Assembly (NCBI RefSeq): GCF_000282095.2
Contig: NZ_AKKC02000004.1
Span: 186,001-250,000 of the forward strand
From: Rhizobium sp. CF080
GTDB taxonomy: Bacteria; Pseudomonadota; Alphaproteobacteria; Rhizobiales; Rhizobiaceae
Length of the DNA: 64,000 nucleotides
Reading direction: 5' to 3'
Shown: positions 26,808 through 35,993 of the stretch, one piece after another
How positions within the stretch are numbered: position 1 is the stretch's first letter
Layout: every line of letters starts with the position of its first letter
Position numbers and translations under genes: made by a program
The notes under the pieces: generated by a model
The model's input: the letters and a program-made list of their open reading frames with translations, nothing else
Database searches by the model: none
What the model was told of the DNA's origin: nothing

Positions 26808-27917
26808 ATGGCCAGCATTGCACTCAAGAAACTGAACAAGTCCTACGGCGCGCTGACTGTCGTGCATGACATCGATCTGGAAATCGCCGACAAGGAATTC
26901 ATCATTCTCGTCGGACCTTCGGGTTGCGGCAAATCGACGACGCTCAGGATGATCGCCGGGCTGGAAGAGATTTCCGGCGGCGAGCTTGTGATCGGCGGCG
27001 ACCTGATGAACGATGTGCCGTCGAAGGACCGCGATATCGCTATGGTCTTCCAGAACTATGCGCTTTATCCGCATATGACTGTCTACAAGAATATGGCTTT
27101 CGGCCTGCAGCTTCGCAAAGCGCCCCGGGACTTCATCGACAGTCAGGTTCAGGACGCTGCGAAAATCCTCGACATCACGCATCTGCTGAACCGCAAGCCG
27201 AAGGCGTTGTCCGGCGGCCAGCGCCAGCGCGTCGCGCTCGGGCGCGCCATGGTCCGCAACCCGGCGGTCTTCCTGCTGGACGAACCGCTCTCCAATCTCG
27301 ACGCCAAGCTTCGCGGCACCATGCGTGCCGAGATCACCAAGCTGCACAAGCGCCTCGATGCCACCTTCATCTACGTCACGCATGACCAGATCGAGGCGAT
27401 GACCATGGCGGATCGCATCGTGGTGATGAAGGACGGGCATATCCAGCAGGTCGATACACCGCAAAACCTCTACGATCGCCCCGTCAACATGTTCGTCGCG
27501 GGCTTCATCGGCGCGCCGCAGATGAACATGATGCCATCGGTGATCGAGCGGCGCGGCGACGGATATTTTGCCCTGTTCGACGGACGGGAACTGCCATTGC
27601 CGGCGCATTTCGACAGCAGCCGCATCGCACCCTATGAAGGCCGGGAACTGATCATCGGCGTCCGGCCCGAGAATTTACATGAATTGCCGCCGGCCGATAT
27701 CGCACCGGAAAATCTGGCGCCCTTCAGCGCCGTCGTGGAACTCGCCGAACCGATGGGCTCGGAAGTCCACCTCAATATCGTCGCCGGCGGGCGCAGCTTC
27801 ATCGCGCGGGTGTCTCCCCGGTTCAAGGCGGCGATCGGCGACGAGGTCAAGCTGGTCATCGACACAACCAATATGCAGTTGTTCGACAAGGAAACGGAGC
27901 GCTCGATCCTTTATTAG
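26808..27917 (+). CDS. Carbohydrate ABC transporter ATPase (UgpC/MsmX type)
   Basis: 369 residues. Walker A GPSGCGKST, Q-loop VFQNYALYPHMTVYKNMAFGL, signature LSGGQRQRVALGRAMVR, Walker B VFLLDEPLSNLDAKLR and switch His in VTHDQIEAM are intact. The C-terminal 130 residues are the OB-fold regulatory domain (GVRPENLHELP, GSEVHLNIVAGG). It would energise the two permeases upstream. It starts 9 bases after the GH88 stop. Confidence 0.93.
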   Translation: MASIALKKLNKSYGALTVVHDIDLEIADKEFIILVGPSGCGKSTTLRMIAGLEEISGGELVIGGDLMNDVPSKDRDIAMVFQNYALYPHMTVYKNMAFGLQLRKAPRDFIDSQVQDAAKILDITHLLNRKPKALSGGQRQRVALGRAMVRNPAVFLLDEPLSNLDAKLRGTMRAEITKLHKRLDATFIYVTHDQIEAMTMADRIVVMKDGHIQQVDTPQNLYDRPVNMFVAGFIGAPQMNMMPSVIERRGDGYFALFDGRELPLPAHFDSSRIAPYEGRELIIGVRPENLHELPPADIAPENLAPFSAVVELAEPMGSEVHLNIVAGGRSFIARVSPRFKAAIGDEVKLVIDTTNMQLFDKETERSILY

Positions 27918-27937
27918 GCGAGCGGGAGGAAACGGCC

Positions 27938-28669
27938 ATGCAATGGCTACGGGACATGTGGACGAAGGAAGGGCCGGGCATTCCGAAGAATGCGCCGAAG
28001 AAGAGCGGTCTGGCCCTTTTTGCAGATACATTGGCACGCGAGTGGTGGGAGATGGTCAAGTTGAACATCCTGTTCATCCTGACCGCACTCTTCGTCGTCA
28101 CCATTCCCGCAGCAATCGTCGCAACCGCCCGGGTTTCCGTCACCTTCGTCGAAGATCGCAACAGCTATCTGCTGCGGGACTATGTCGAAGCGTTCATCCG
28201 ATATTTCTGGCGTGCGACCGCGTGGGGACTGGCCTTCACCCTTGCCGTCGGCGTCGGCGTCTTTTCGATAGCCACCTATGCCGCGACCGCCAGGGACAAT
28301 CTCGTCCTGGCCGTGCCGCTGACGATCGCGCTGGTAGCGACGGTTTTCATTGCCGTCGTGGCGTGCCACCTCGTCGTGTTGATGGTGATGCGTGATCTTC
28401 CGCCGCCAACGCTGCTGCGGCTTGCAACCATTGCATCTGTCATCCGTCCGCTACCGGCGCTTGCGGCGCTTGCGTTCGTGGCCGTCCTCTGGCTCGCGCA
28501 TATCGTCTTCTATCCAGTGTCGGTCTTCATGCCGGCCACCCTCAACTTTTCACTCGGAATGTTCGCCGTCGCATTCGGCGTCCATCGGGCAGCGGTCATG
28601 GTTCTAACCCTGCCAATGGCAACACAGGCGCATCGCGAACCGCATGCTGGTGACGCTACGCATATCTAA
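27938..28669 (+). CDS. YesL-like (DUF624) membrane protein
   Basis: 243 residues with about five membrane segments. The N-terminal pattern, in which a soluble stretch with FADTLAREWWEMVKLNILFILTALFVV leads into the first segment, is that of YesL/DUF624 proteins. These occur in pectin and uronate transport operons of Bacillus (yes genes) and in many rhizobial sugar ABC operons. Their function is unclear; an accessory transporter role is usually assumed. It lies between the ATPase and solute-binding protein genes, consistent with that. Confidence 0.75.
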   Translation: MQWLRDMWTKEGPGIPKNAPKKSGLALFADTLAREWWEMVKLNILFILTALFVVTIPAAIVATARVSVTFVEDRNSYLLRDYVEAFIRYFWRATAWGLAFTLAVGVGVFSIATYAATARDNLVLAVPLTIALVATVFIAVVACHLVVLMVMRDLPPPTLLRLATIASVIRPLPALAALAFVAVLWLAHIVFYPVSVFMPATLNFSLGMFAVAFGVHRAAVMVLTLPMATQAHREPHAGDATHI

Positions 28670-28700
28670 TCCAGAGACACTTCAGGGAAGGAGAACAGAA

Positions 28701-29981
28701 ATGTATTTGGAAAAACTCGGGAGATCGGTGAAGTTCGCGATGGCGGGTCTCGCTTTTGCGGCTTCAGCCGCGGGATCGGCATACGCCCAGTCGGGCAATG
28801 CCGTGACGCTCAAATGGGCGCTGTGGGATTGGGATAAAGTCGCTTATTACAAGCCGCTCATAGAGGCATACCAGGCCAAGCATCCGAGCGTTAAGTTCGA
28901 GTCCGTGGACCTCGGTTCGCAGGACTACCAGCAGATGATCGCCACGCAGCTGACGGGCGGCTCCAAGGATATCGATATCGTCACCGTCAAGGACGTTCCG
29001 AACTACACGAACCTCGTCCGCGCCGGCTCGATTTCGGACCTCTCCGGCTTCATGACGGAACAGAAGATCGACCCGGCGTCCTTCGGCGGCCTCGTCGACG
29101 AACTCAAGATCGACGGCAAGGTCTATGCCCTGCCTTTCCGTTCGGATTTCTGGGTCGTCTATTACAACAAGGATATTTTCGACAAAGCCAATGTTCCTTA
29201 CCCGACCAACGACATGACCTGGGCGCAGTTCGACCAGATCGCAACAAAGCTCGCCGGCGGCATGGGCGCGAACAAGACCTACGGTGCGCTCTTCCACACG
29301 TGGCGCTCCACGGTTCAGCTTCCGGGCATCCTCGACGGCAAGCAGACCCTCGCAGGTCCGGACTACGCTTTCCTGAAGCCGTGGTATGAGCGTGCGCTTG
29401 CCCTGCAGAAGGCCGGCGTCGTTCCGTCCTATGCGTCGCTGAAGACCTCCAACACCCACTATTCGGCGCTGTTCTTCAACGGCACGATCGGCATGCTGCC
29501 AATGGGCACCTGGTTCGTGGGCACCCAGATCGCCAAGGTCGCCTCCGGTGAATCCAAGAGCAAGAACTGGGGGATCGTGAAGTTCCCGCATCCGGCTGGC
29601 GTTGCAGCAGGCACCACAGCAGCGCAGATTTCGGGTCTGGCCGTCAACGCCAACTCCACTCACAAGGCCGAGGTACTGGACTTCATCAAGTTTGTCACCG
29701 GTCCGGAAGGTGCGGCCATCATCGCCGGCACCGGTACGATCCCGACCGTCCGCACGCCGGAAGTCACCGCCAAGATCGCATCTCTGCCGGGCTTCCCCCA
29801 GGATCAGGCGAGCAAGGACGCGCTCCAGTCGGGCAAGTCCTTCCTGGAAATGGCCGTCAATCCGAACGCTGCAAAGATCGAAGTTGTTCTCAACCGCGCG
29901 CATGACTCGATCATGACCGACAACATCTCGATCGATGACGGACTGAAGGAAATGACCGAAGGTGTGAAGGCCATCAAGTAA
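28701..29981 (+). CDS. Carbohydrate ABC transporter solute-binding protein (family 1)
   Basis: 426 residues from ATG 28701, six bases after AAGGAGA. The signal peptide ends at GSAYAQS. The mature protein has the family 1 pattern: LKWALWDWDKVAYYKPLIEAYQ, KDIDIVTVKDVPNYTNLV, YALPFRSDFWVVYYNKDIFDKA and MLPMGTWFVG. It is periplasmic and delivers substrate to the two permeases of this operon. A strong stem-loop follows its stop, a common device to stabilise the more abundant binding-protein message. Confidence 0.93.
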   Translation: MYLEKLGRSVKFAMAGLAFAASAAGSAYAQSGNAVTLKWALWDWDKVAYYKPLIEAYQAKHPSVKFESVDLGSQDYQQMIATQLTGGSKDIDIVTVKDVPNYTNLVRAGSISDLSGFMTEQKIDPASFGGLVDELKIDGKVYALPFRSDFWVVYYNKDIFDKANVPYPTNDMTWAQFDQIATKLAGGMGANKTYGALFHTWRSTVQLPGILDGKQTLAGPDYAFLKPWYERALALQKAGVVPSYASLKTSNTHYSALFFNGTIGMLPMGTWFVGTQIAKVASGESKSKNWGIVKFPHPAGVAAGTTAAQISGLAVNANSTHKAEVLDFIKFVTGPEGAAIIAGTGTIPTVRTPEVTAKIASLPGFPQDQASKDALQSGKSFLEMAVNPNAAKIEVVLNRAHDSIMTDNISIDDGLKEMTEGVKAIK

Positions 29982-29989
29982 TAGCCCGA

Positions 29990-30014
29990 CCCGCGGAGGC
30001 AGTTCCTCCGCGGG
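29990..30014 (+). terminator. Intercistronic stem-loop after the solute-binding protein gene
   Basis: A perfect 10-base stem (CCCGCGGAGG, 29990-29999, with CCTCCGCGGG, 30005-30014) and a 5-base loop are followed by CCTCTCTTCG rather than a T run. It is better read as an attenuator or mRNA-stabilising hairpin than a full terminator, as the DUF2264 gene starts about 20 bases on. Confidence 0.7.
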
Positions 30015-30035
30015 CCTCTCTTCGATGAAAATGGT

Positions 30036-31904
30036 TTGCCAGTGATCTACGACCCAGCTCGAGCCAATCCCCTTTACGGGAACCCTCTTCTTTCCCGAGA
30101 CGACCTCGGCAAGGCGGTCCTGGATCTGTTCAAACCGCTTCTTCCTTATTTTTCACAAGGCGGCGCGCGGGTTCGCCTGAGCGCTACCGGGGCGCATTTC
30201 GACCGTGCCGCGGCCGACCTCGAAGGTTTCGCTCGACCGCTCTGGGGCATCGTACCGCTCTCAGCCGGCGGCCATGATTTCCCGTATTGGGATCTCTACC
30301 GCCGCGGCCTCGCAAACGGCACCGATCCCTCTCATCCGGAATATTGGGGCGACATTTCCGACCGCGACCAGCGTCAGGTGGAACTGGCCGCGGTGGGTTT
30401 TGCACTTGCCATGGTGCCCGAACACATCTGGGACCCGCTCAGCGAAGGGCAGAAGGAAACCGTCGCAGCCTATCTCCAGTCAGCCCATGACAAGGAATTC
30501 ATCGACAATAATTGGAAATTCTTCCGGGTTCTCATCGATCTCGGCCTGACACGCGTCGGCATAAGCCTGGACCGATCGAAAACCGAGAAATATCTCGATG
30601 AGACCGAGACCTTCCGGCTTGGCGAAGCCTGGTATCGCGACGGGCCGGTCAAGCGCGTCGACCACTACATCCCTTTTGCCATGCATTTTTATGCGCTGAT
30701 CTATTCGGTTCTGGCGAGGGGAGACACCACGCGCGGTGATGCCTATCGCGAGCGTGCTCGCGTATTCGCGCAAGACATCCGCCACTGGTTCGGTCCGGAT
30801 GGCGCCGCCCTCGCCTTCGGGCGCAGCCAGACATATCGGTTTGCCGCCGGCGGCTTCTGGGGCGCATTGGCGTTTGCCGACGTCGAGGCTCTGCCCTGTG
30901 CCGAGATCAAGGGTTATTACATGCGCCATATCCGCTGGTGGTCGAAGCTTCCGATCGCGGACCGGGACGGTGTGCTGTCGATCGGCTACGGTTATCCCAA
31001 TCTGCTGATGAGCGAGAGCTACAACTCCGCCGGCTCTCCCTATTGGGCGCTAAAATTCTTCCTGCCGCTCGCTCTGCCCGCCGACCATCCATTCTGGCTG
31101 GCGCAAGAAGCGCCAGCGCCGTCCTTCGCGGAACCGATTGCGCTCAAGGAACCCGGCATGGTCGCCATGCATACGCCCGGCAATGTCGTCGTTCTTGCCT
31201 CCGGTCAGCAGCACGACAAGATGCGCGGCGCCCACGAGAAATATTCGAAATTCGCCTATTCCACCCGCTACGCCTTCAACATCGAGGCCAACGACCGGCA
31301 TTTCGCAGCCGCAAGTTTTGACGGGATGCTGGGTCTCTCCGACGACGGCGTGCATTTGCGCATGCGCGAGACACTCGAGCAGGCGCTGATCGCCGGTGAC
31401 AAGCTCTACTCCCGCTGGAAACCCTGGAGCGATGTCACGGTCGAGACATGGCTGGTGCCGGCCAATCCCTGGCATATCCGCATCCACCGCATTGTCACGC
31501 CCCGTGCCCTGCAAACGACGGAAGGCGGCTTCGCCATCGAGCAGGCGGATTCCAATGCCGATATTTCCAAGCAAGGTGAAGGGTTAGCCGTTTGGCACGG
31601 CCAAACCGATACAAGCGCAATCATCGACCTCTCACCTGCCCTCAGGCGAGAGGGCCACAGCATGAGCCCGATTGCCAATACCAATCTCATTCACGCCAAG
31701 ACGCTTCTTCCGCAGCTCCGTGGAGAGATCGTGGCGGGGACGACGCTGCTCGCCGCAGCAGTCATCGCGCTCCCCAACGCCGAGATGGACCCAGCATTTC
31801 TGCAGTCCATCCCGGCTTGCCCGGATGTGGCGGAGCTGGAACGGCTGTTCCGCACGACCGGGAATGTGGTTCCCGCCTTTGACCTCGCCGGCGGGCGCCA
31901 GTAA
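30036..31904 (+). CDS. DUF2264 domain-containing protein
   Basis: 622 residues; start TTG 30036 or GTG 30042, neither with a good ribosome binding site. The N-terminal 350 residues are helical and fit DUF2264 (NPLLSRDDLGKAVLDLFKPLLPYFSQGGARVRLS, RPLWGIVPLSAGG, DNNWKFFRVLIDLGLTRVG, VDHYIPFAMHFYALIY). The rest is beta-rich. The helical-toroid-plus-sandwich layout is reminiscent of polysaccharide lyases, and DUF2264 proteins are repeatedly found in rhizobial lyase/GH88 loci, so a lyase or hydrolase role is possible but unproven. No signal peptide. Confidence 0.8.
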   Translation: MPVIYDPARANPLYGNPLLSRDDLGKAVLDLFKPLLPYFSQGGARVRLSATGAHFDRAAADLEGFARPLWGIVPLSAGGHDFPYWDLYRRGLANGTDPSHPEYWGDISDRDQRQVELAAVGFALAMVPEHIWDPLSEGQKETVAAYLQSAHDKEFIDNNWKFFRVLIDLGLTRVGISLDRSKTEKYLDETETFRLGEAWYRDGPVKRVDHYIPFAMHFYALIYSVLARGDTTRGDAYRERARVFAQDIRHWFGPDGAALAFGRSQTYRFAAGGFWGALAFADVEALPCAEIKGYYMRHIRWWSKLPIADRDGVLSIGYGYPNLLMSESYNSAGSPYWALKFFLPLALPADHPFWLAQEAPAPSFAEPIALKEPGMVAMHTPGNVVVLASGQQHDKMRGAHEKYSKFAYSTRYAFNIEANDRHFAAASFDGMLGLSDDGVHLRMRETLEQALIAGDKLYSRWKPWSDVTVETWLVPANPWHIRIHRIVTPRALQTTEGGFAIEQADSNADISKQGEGLAVWHGQTDTSAIIDLSPALRREGHSMSPIANTNLIHAKTLLPQLRGEIVAGTTLLAAAVIALPNAEMDPAFLQSIPACPDVAELERLFRTTGNVVPAFDLAGGRQ

Positions 31905-31910
31905 TGTTGC

Positions 31911-32660
31911 TTACACCTGCGCCCAACCACCATCCACGGTAAGTTCCACCCCCGTTACAAACTCAGACTCGTCAGACGCGAGGAACAGTACGGCCTTAGC
32001 AATCTCGTGCCCGGTACCCATCCGACCGAGAGGCGTGTGGGCAGTCGCCTGATTTTTCATCTCGCGGATCATTTCTTCGCTCAGGCCGGTTCTGCGCATG
32101 ATGTCCGTGCCGATATAGCCTGGGGCCAAGGCGTTTATGCGAATACCCTTAGGCCCGTATTCGGCTGTGAGAGATCGCGCCAGCGAACGGAGGGCGGCTT
32201 TCGTTGCAGAATAGACCGACAGACCGGCTGTCCCTCGCACGCCTTGGATCGATGTGTTGAGGATGATCGAGCCGCCGGCCTGCATCAGGGAAATAAGCTT
32301 CTGGACGGTGAAGAACGTGCCCTTGAAGTTTATGCCTACCGTAAACTCGAAGTCTTCATCAGTGACCTGTTCGAAAAGGCCTGGTTTTGCACTGCCGGCA
32401 TTTGCGAACAGGATATCAAGGCGGCCATGCCGGCTTTCGACGTAGGCCCGCAGAGCGTCGAGCTCTGCAAGCTTCGAAATGTCGCTCCGGAACGCTTCGA
32501 CCCCTGCTCCGACTTCCTGAACCGCTGCGTCGAGGGCCGCCTGATCCCGACCCGTGATGACGACGTGCGCTCCCTCTTGCACGAACAGCTTTGCCGTCGC
32601 CAGACCCATCCCGGTGCTGCCGCCGGTGATGACCGCGATCTTCCCGTCCAATTTACCCAC
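31911..32660 (-). CDS. SDR-family oxidoreductase
   Basis: 249 residues from GTG 32660, eight bases after AGGA. The classical short-chain dehydrogenase pattern is present: TGGSTGMG cofactor motif, NAG in ILFANAGSAKPG, a Ser in LNTSIQG, the catalytic Tyr-x-x-x-Lys in VYSATKAA, and INALAPGYIGT. No Asp is evident at the end of beta-2 and Arg occurs in ITGRDQAAL, which favours NADP(H). It is convergent with the DUF2264 gene (6 bases apart) and downstream of a LysR gene on the same strand. The substrate is unknown. Confidence 0.9.
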   Translation of the reverse strand: MGKLDGKIAVITGGSTGMGLATAKLFVQEGAHVVITGRDQAALDAAVQEVGAGVEAFRSDISKLAELDALRAYVESRHGRLDILFANAGSAKPGLFEQVTDEDFEFTVGINFKGTFFTVQKLISLMQAGGSIILNTSIQGVRGTAGLSVYSATKAALRSLARSLTAEYGPKGIRINALAPGYIGTDIMRRTGLSEEMIREMKNQATAHTPLGRMGTGHEIAKAVLFLASDESEFVTGVELTVDGGWAQV

Positions 32661-32753
32661 ACTGCCGATCCTTTCATGTTGAGCCGCTAGCCGCGCGCAG
32701 CCATGGAAGGAAGCTAATCATCTCGTGCGCGCCGCCGTAGACCGTGAGCGGGA

Positions 32754-33701
32754 CTAGGAACTATTCCTTGCAGGAATGGCTCTATTGCTGAGGACGTGGC
32801 CCGAGCGCAAGGCAGGCTCGTCTGCGCACATCTCGGCAAGAAAATCGATGACGACGCGGAACCGCTGCGGCATTCTTCGGTTGCTGACGCAAAGAGCATG
32901 GATCGGCGACGGATCGGGCGCATAGTCTTCGAGGATCGGGACTACGTTTCCGGCTCTCAAGTCCGCCTCAAACATTGCGCGTCCACCATAGCCGATGCCG
33001 AGCCCCGCCAACACCGCGGCACGCTGATCCTCGGCATTGTTCGACCTGATGTTTCCCTCCGGTTCGAGTAAAGAAGGACCGCCGGGGCCGTTAAACTTCC
33101 AAGTCTGCGTGGCCCCCTGGGCTTGACCGACGACGAGGTTGTGATCTCGCAGGTCCGCCGGGGTGGAAGGAGTGCCGTACCGCTCGAGGTAGGCCGGTGT
33201 TGCTGCGGTCATCATATGCAGGTCTCCGATCTTGCGAGCGACCAGCGATGAGTCTCCCAAAGTCCCCACGCGCAATGCAATGTCGACTCCATCTCTCACA
33301 AGATCGACACGGCGCTCCGCGACGGACAGATCAACAGAGACGTCAGGATAGCGCGCGAAAAAGGCCGGAAGCCTGGGAATGATGTACATGGGGCCTAAGG
33401 CAGGAGGGGTCGCCAATCGGACCACGCCGGCCGGGCTGATCCTGTTTCGGCCGATTCGAATTTCGGCTTCCTCCAGGTCGCCCAGGATGCGGGTCGCGGA
33501 CTCATAGAGGTCTTGCCCGGCGGTTGTCGGTTGTAGCCCGCGAGAGGTTCTGTTGAGTAATTGGGTCCCGAGATGCACCTCGAGTGCCGCGATTTGCTTG
33601 CTGACGGCCGGTTGTCCGATGCCGAGTTCACGCCCGACATCCGTGAAGCTGCCGCGTTCTACGACCCGGACAAATAACTGCAGTGACGAAAAGCGATCCA
33701 T
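32754..33701 (-). CDS. LysR-family transcriptional regulator
   Basis: 315 residues from ATG 33701, eight bases after AGGA; an upstream in-frame start at 33743 is less likely because MDRFSSLQLFVRVVERGSF is the usual LysR beginning. The helix-turn-helix (SFTDVGRELGIGQPAVSKQIAALEVHLG) and the substrate-binding domain (ISPAGVVRLATPPALGPMYIIPRLPAFFARYPDV) are complete. It belongs to the group that often regulates adjacent SDR or oxidoreductase genes, here the SDR gene 93 bases downstream on the same strand. Confidence 0.92.
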   Translation of the reverse strand: MDRFSSLQLFVRVVERGSFTDVGRELGIGQPAVSKQIAALEVHLGTQLLNRTSRGLQPTTAGQDLYESATRILGDLEEAEIRIGRNRISPAGVVRLATPPALGPMYIIPRLPAFFARYPDVSVDLSVAERRVDLVRDGVDIALRVGTLGDSSLVARKIGDLHMMTAATPAYLERYGTPSTPADLRDHNLVVGQAQGATQTWKFNGPGGPSLLEPEGNIRSNNAEDQRAAVLAGLGIGYGGRAMFEADLRAGNVVPILEDYAPDPSPIHALCVSNRRMPQRFRVVIDFLAEMCADEPALRSGHVLSNRAIPARNSS

Positions 33702-33815
33702 GGAGCCATTCCTTTTGGGAATAGCTTGCACGTTCTCTTCCAAACCTCAACGGCCTGGCCGGCCCGTTAACGTTCTCTTTGTACGGCTACGTGCACCGGA
33801 TGATTTGAGGTGAGC

Positions 33816-34424
33816 TCACGATCTGTCGAAGCGCGAAAGCATCTTTGAAAGCTGAGCATTCTGCAAATGCAGCTTTTGCGCCAATTGGCTTCTGAGTTGC
33901 CTGATCTCCTCGTCCAGGCTTGCCACGTCATCGAAGAAGCTTTCTCGAGCGGACGGGGATTGCGCACTTTGATCGCTGTCTGCAGCGACAGTGCTCTGCG
34001 AAACCAGATCGGTTCGAGTTCTCTTCGCACGTCCTGGCCGCTTTGTCCGCGGTGTTCGCGGAGACTTTATGCTGGTCCGGGTTTCCGGCACCGACGCATC
34101 AGCATCAGCACCGGGTCGATCAATCTCCTGATGGGCCGGCGTCTGGATTTCTTCACCATCGACCGGCGGTGAGATTGGCTGGGAGACATCGAGATCTCTC
34201 TCGTTTTCGTTTGAAGTTGCCGTCGCGACGAGATCAACAGCCGGCTTCCCATCCTGGTCAGGATGACTGGATGCTTCCGTCGAGTTCGACGAAGGCGCAG
34301 GCGTCTGCTGCACGTCGCTTTCGCTCGCCTCGATATCGGTCTCATCCTCAACCGAGCTTGCCTGGGTTTCTACCGGCCGTCTTGGCGACCTTAACCCGGC
34401 AAGGAATTTCCACGGTGATTTCAT
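33816..34424 (-). CDS. SyrB-like hypothetical protein with low-complexity body and C-terminal helix
   Basis: 202 residues, ATG 34424 with GAGG upstream. The body is rich in Ser/Thr/Pro/Glu and contains a basic AT-hook-like patch (TPRTKRPGRAKRTRT). The C-terminal SLDEEIRQLRSQLAQKLHLQNAQLSKML is a coiled-coil helix that resembles the C-terminus of SyrB proteins. It lies directly downstream of the SyrB-family gene and may be its diverged paralogue or partner. No enzymatic motif. Confidence 0.6.
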   Translation of the reverse strand: MKSPWKFLAGLRSPRRPVETQASSVEDETDIEASESDVQQTPAPSSNSTEASSHPDQDGKPAVDLVATATSNENERDLDVSQPISPPVDGEEIQTPAHQEIDRPGADADASVPETRTSIKSPRTPRTKRPGRAKRTRTDLVSQSTVAADSDQSAQSPSARESFFDDVASLDEEIRQLRSQLAQKLHLQNAQLSKMLSRFDRS

Positions 34425-34568
34425 AGGGTTTCAACCTCGAGCAATCCGCACCACGACGTTGTCGCAGCCGTAAATCCGGGCTCGCGATGAGCCCGGCTCA
34501 TTCTCTCTATTACCGAAGAAACGGTGGCTGAGGTGGGTTTCGCAACCGCCCTCGCTATTGCTGGTCGA

Positions 34569-35009
34569 TCAAGCAAGCCCGAGCCGCTTACGCAGGTCGG
34601 TATTTTCCGCGCGAAGCTTGTCTGCCAGGGTTTTACGCAGCCTTTTATTCTCTTCTTCAAGCTGAATAAGATCTGCCATCTCATCGATCGCTGCGACAGG
34701 CGCCTTGGCCGGCTGCGCGGTTTGCTTCGGCGTCCGCTTTCGTCCCGTCGCCTTGATGGCTTCCTTGGGCGTGCTCTTGGCAGCAACCTGCGTTTCTACG
34801 GGCGCAAGCTTCACTTCCTCGGCTTGTTCGCCGCGCTTCCTGCGCCCCCTCGGCAATTTCGCGGTTTTCGCAGTTGGTGCAGCTACCGTTGCTTCAGCGA
34901 CTGCCTTCTGGCGCCGTGGTGCACGCTGCTTTTTAGGCGCCGGCGCCTTTGCCGGTGCGTCCGCTTCTGCAATTTCGGTAATGATCCCCGTACCGTTCTC
35001 GTCAGCCAT
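34569..35009 (-). CDS. SyrB-family transcriptional regulator
   Basis: 146 residues from ATG 35009, seven bases after GGGAGA; a longer frame from 35117 lacks support because MADENGTG is the family start. The middle is Ala/Lys/Arg/Pro-rich with KQRAPRRQK and PRGRRKRG patches, and the C-terminus DEMADLIQLEEENKRLRKTLADKLRAENTDLRKRLG is the conserved coiled coil of SyrB, described in Sinorhizobium as a repressor affecting syrA. The SyrB central block around KSTPKEAIKATG is present. It marks the window as rhizobial. Confidence 0.85.
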   Translation of the reverse strand: MADENGTGIITEIAEADAPAKAPAPKKQRAPRRQKAVAEATVAAPTAKTAKLPRGRRKRGEQAEEVKLAPVETQVAAKSTPKEAIKATGRKRTPKQTAQPAKAPVAAIDEMADLIQLEEENKRLRKTLADKLRAENTDLRKRLGLA

Positions 35010-35447
35010 CAATCGTCTCCCTGTATAGCCAAGAGTTCTTTTCCGCTGAGTGAAAGAGCAAGTCAACATGAACGCCAGAGATAGTTCGCTATTTTGGAAG
35101 CCAGCGCCATTGCCCATGTATAATGATGAGCGAAGAAGCGGAAGCTATCTTGCCTCCGTTGAAGAATTCGAACTGCAAACACTCTTGTTCAGAGTGGCAA
35201 GCCCCGCGACCAAATACTCCAAGCGAATTTGATCCTCGTTAGGACAACCGCAATCGTCAGTGCTGATGAATCCAAAAAAACAGAGAGACGGATTTGCGAG
35301 GTTGGCGCGTTTAAACAATGTGATTATCCAGCTTTGAAGACCAATTCGGAAATCAAGAGTTGCCTCAACAGGTTTGTCATGGATGTTTTCATTCTTCGAT
35401 CGCATCGTGGGAAAATCTCGCGCTGATCGGCCTTAGGAATCGGACCC
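35010..35447. other. 438-base spacer between divergent SyrB-like and ECF sigma genes
   Basis: Two short forward frames exist here (about 35050-35232 and 35229-35426), but neither has a ribosome binding site or a recognisable product. The stretch is AT-richer than its surroundings and must hold the promoters of both divergent genes. I could not assign a specific -35/-10 pair or operator. Confidence 0.5.
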
Positions 35448-35993
35448 ATGATGGACGACCCTGATGCAGACTTGGTCGAGGGCATCGCCTCCGGTGATCC
35501 GCAGGCAATGCGGAAGATCGTGGCGGCCAAACTGCCGAGGATATTGCTGGTGGCAACTCGCATGCTGGGTGACAAAGGCGAGGCGGAAGATGTCGCCCAG
35601 GAGACCTTTTTGCGGATATGGAAACACGCAGGCGGCTGGCGACAGGGAAGAGCGAAGTTCGACACCTGGGCACATCGGGTGGCACTCAACCTGTGCTACG
35701 ACCGACTGCGCCGCCGAAGGGAAATTCTCGTAGCGGATGCTCCAGAGATGGTCGACCAAGGGCCGTTGCCCGACGCCGGATTGTTGTCCGATGACAGGGA
35801 TGGCGAAGGGGTGCAACGTGCGTTGCAAAGACTGGCGCCGCGTCAGCGAGAGGCGATCATCCTGGTCTATTATCAGGACATGTCCAATCGCGATGCAGCG
35901 GAAGTGATGCAGATCAAGGTCGATGCGCTTGAGAGCCTGCTGGCAAGAGGACGCCGTACATTACGGGCAATCCTGAACGGAGAGAAAACATGA
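35448..35993 (+). CDS. ECF-type RNA polymerase sigma factor
   Basis: 181 residues, ATG 35448 (or 35451) with AGGA eight bases upstream. Region 2 is ATRMLGDKGEAEDVAQETFLRIWKHAGGW with FDTWAHRVALNLCYDRLRRRRE. Region 4 is RALQRLAPRQREAIILVYYQDMSNRDAAEVMQIKVDALESLLARGRRTL. The next two genes overlap it by four bases each and encode a membrane anti-sigma factor and a periplasmic sensor-like protein, giving a standard signal-responsive ECF module. Its likely targets include its own operon and the DUF1800/DUF1501 pair downstream. Confidence 0.92.
   Translation: MMDDPDADLVEGIASGDPQAMRKIVAAKLPRILLVATRMLGDKGEAEDVAQETFLRIWKHAGGWRQGRAKFDTWAHRVALNLCYDRLRRRREILVADAPEMVDQGPLPDAGLLSDDRDGEGVQRALQRLAPRQREAIILVYYQDMSNRDAAEVMQIKVDALESLLARGRRTLRAILNGEKT

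Noticed and set aside
25950..27608. A 552-codon antisense frame opposite the GH88 and ABC ATPase genes
   Set aside because: Both sense genes carry full family motifs; the antisense product is Arg/His/Val-rich with no domain, a common shadow in GC-rich DNA.
28764..29903. A 379-codon antisense frame opposite the solute-binding protein gene
   Set aside because: It shadows a well-supported gene and has no recognisable product.
35050..35426. Two short forward frames of 60 and 65 codons in the spacer before the sigma gene
   Set aside because: No ribosome binding site, no family resemblance and an AT-rich setting expected of a regulatory region.
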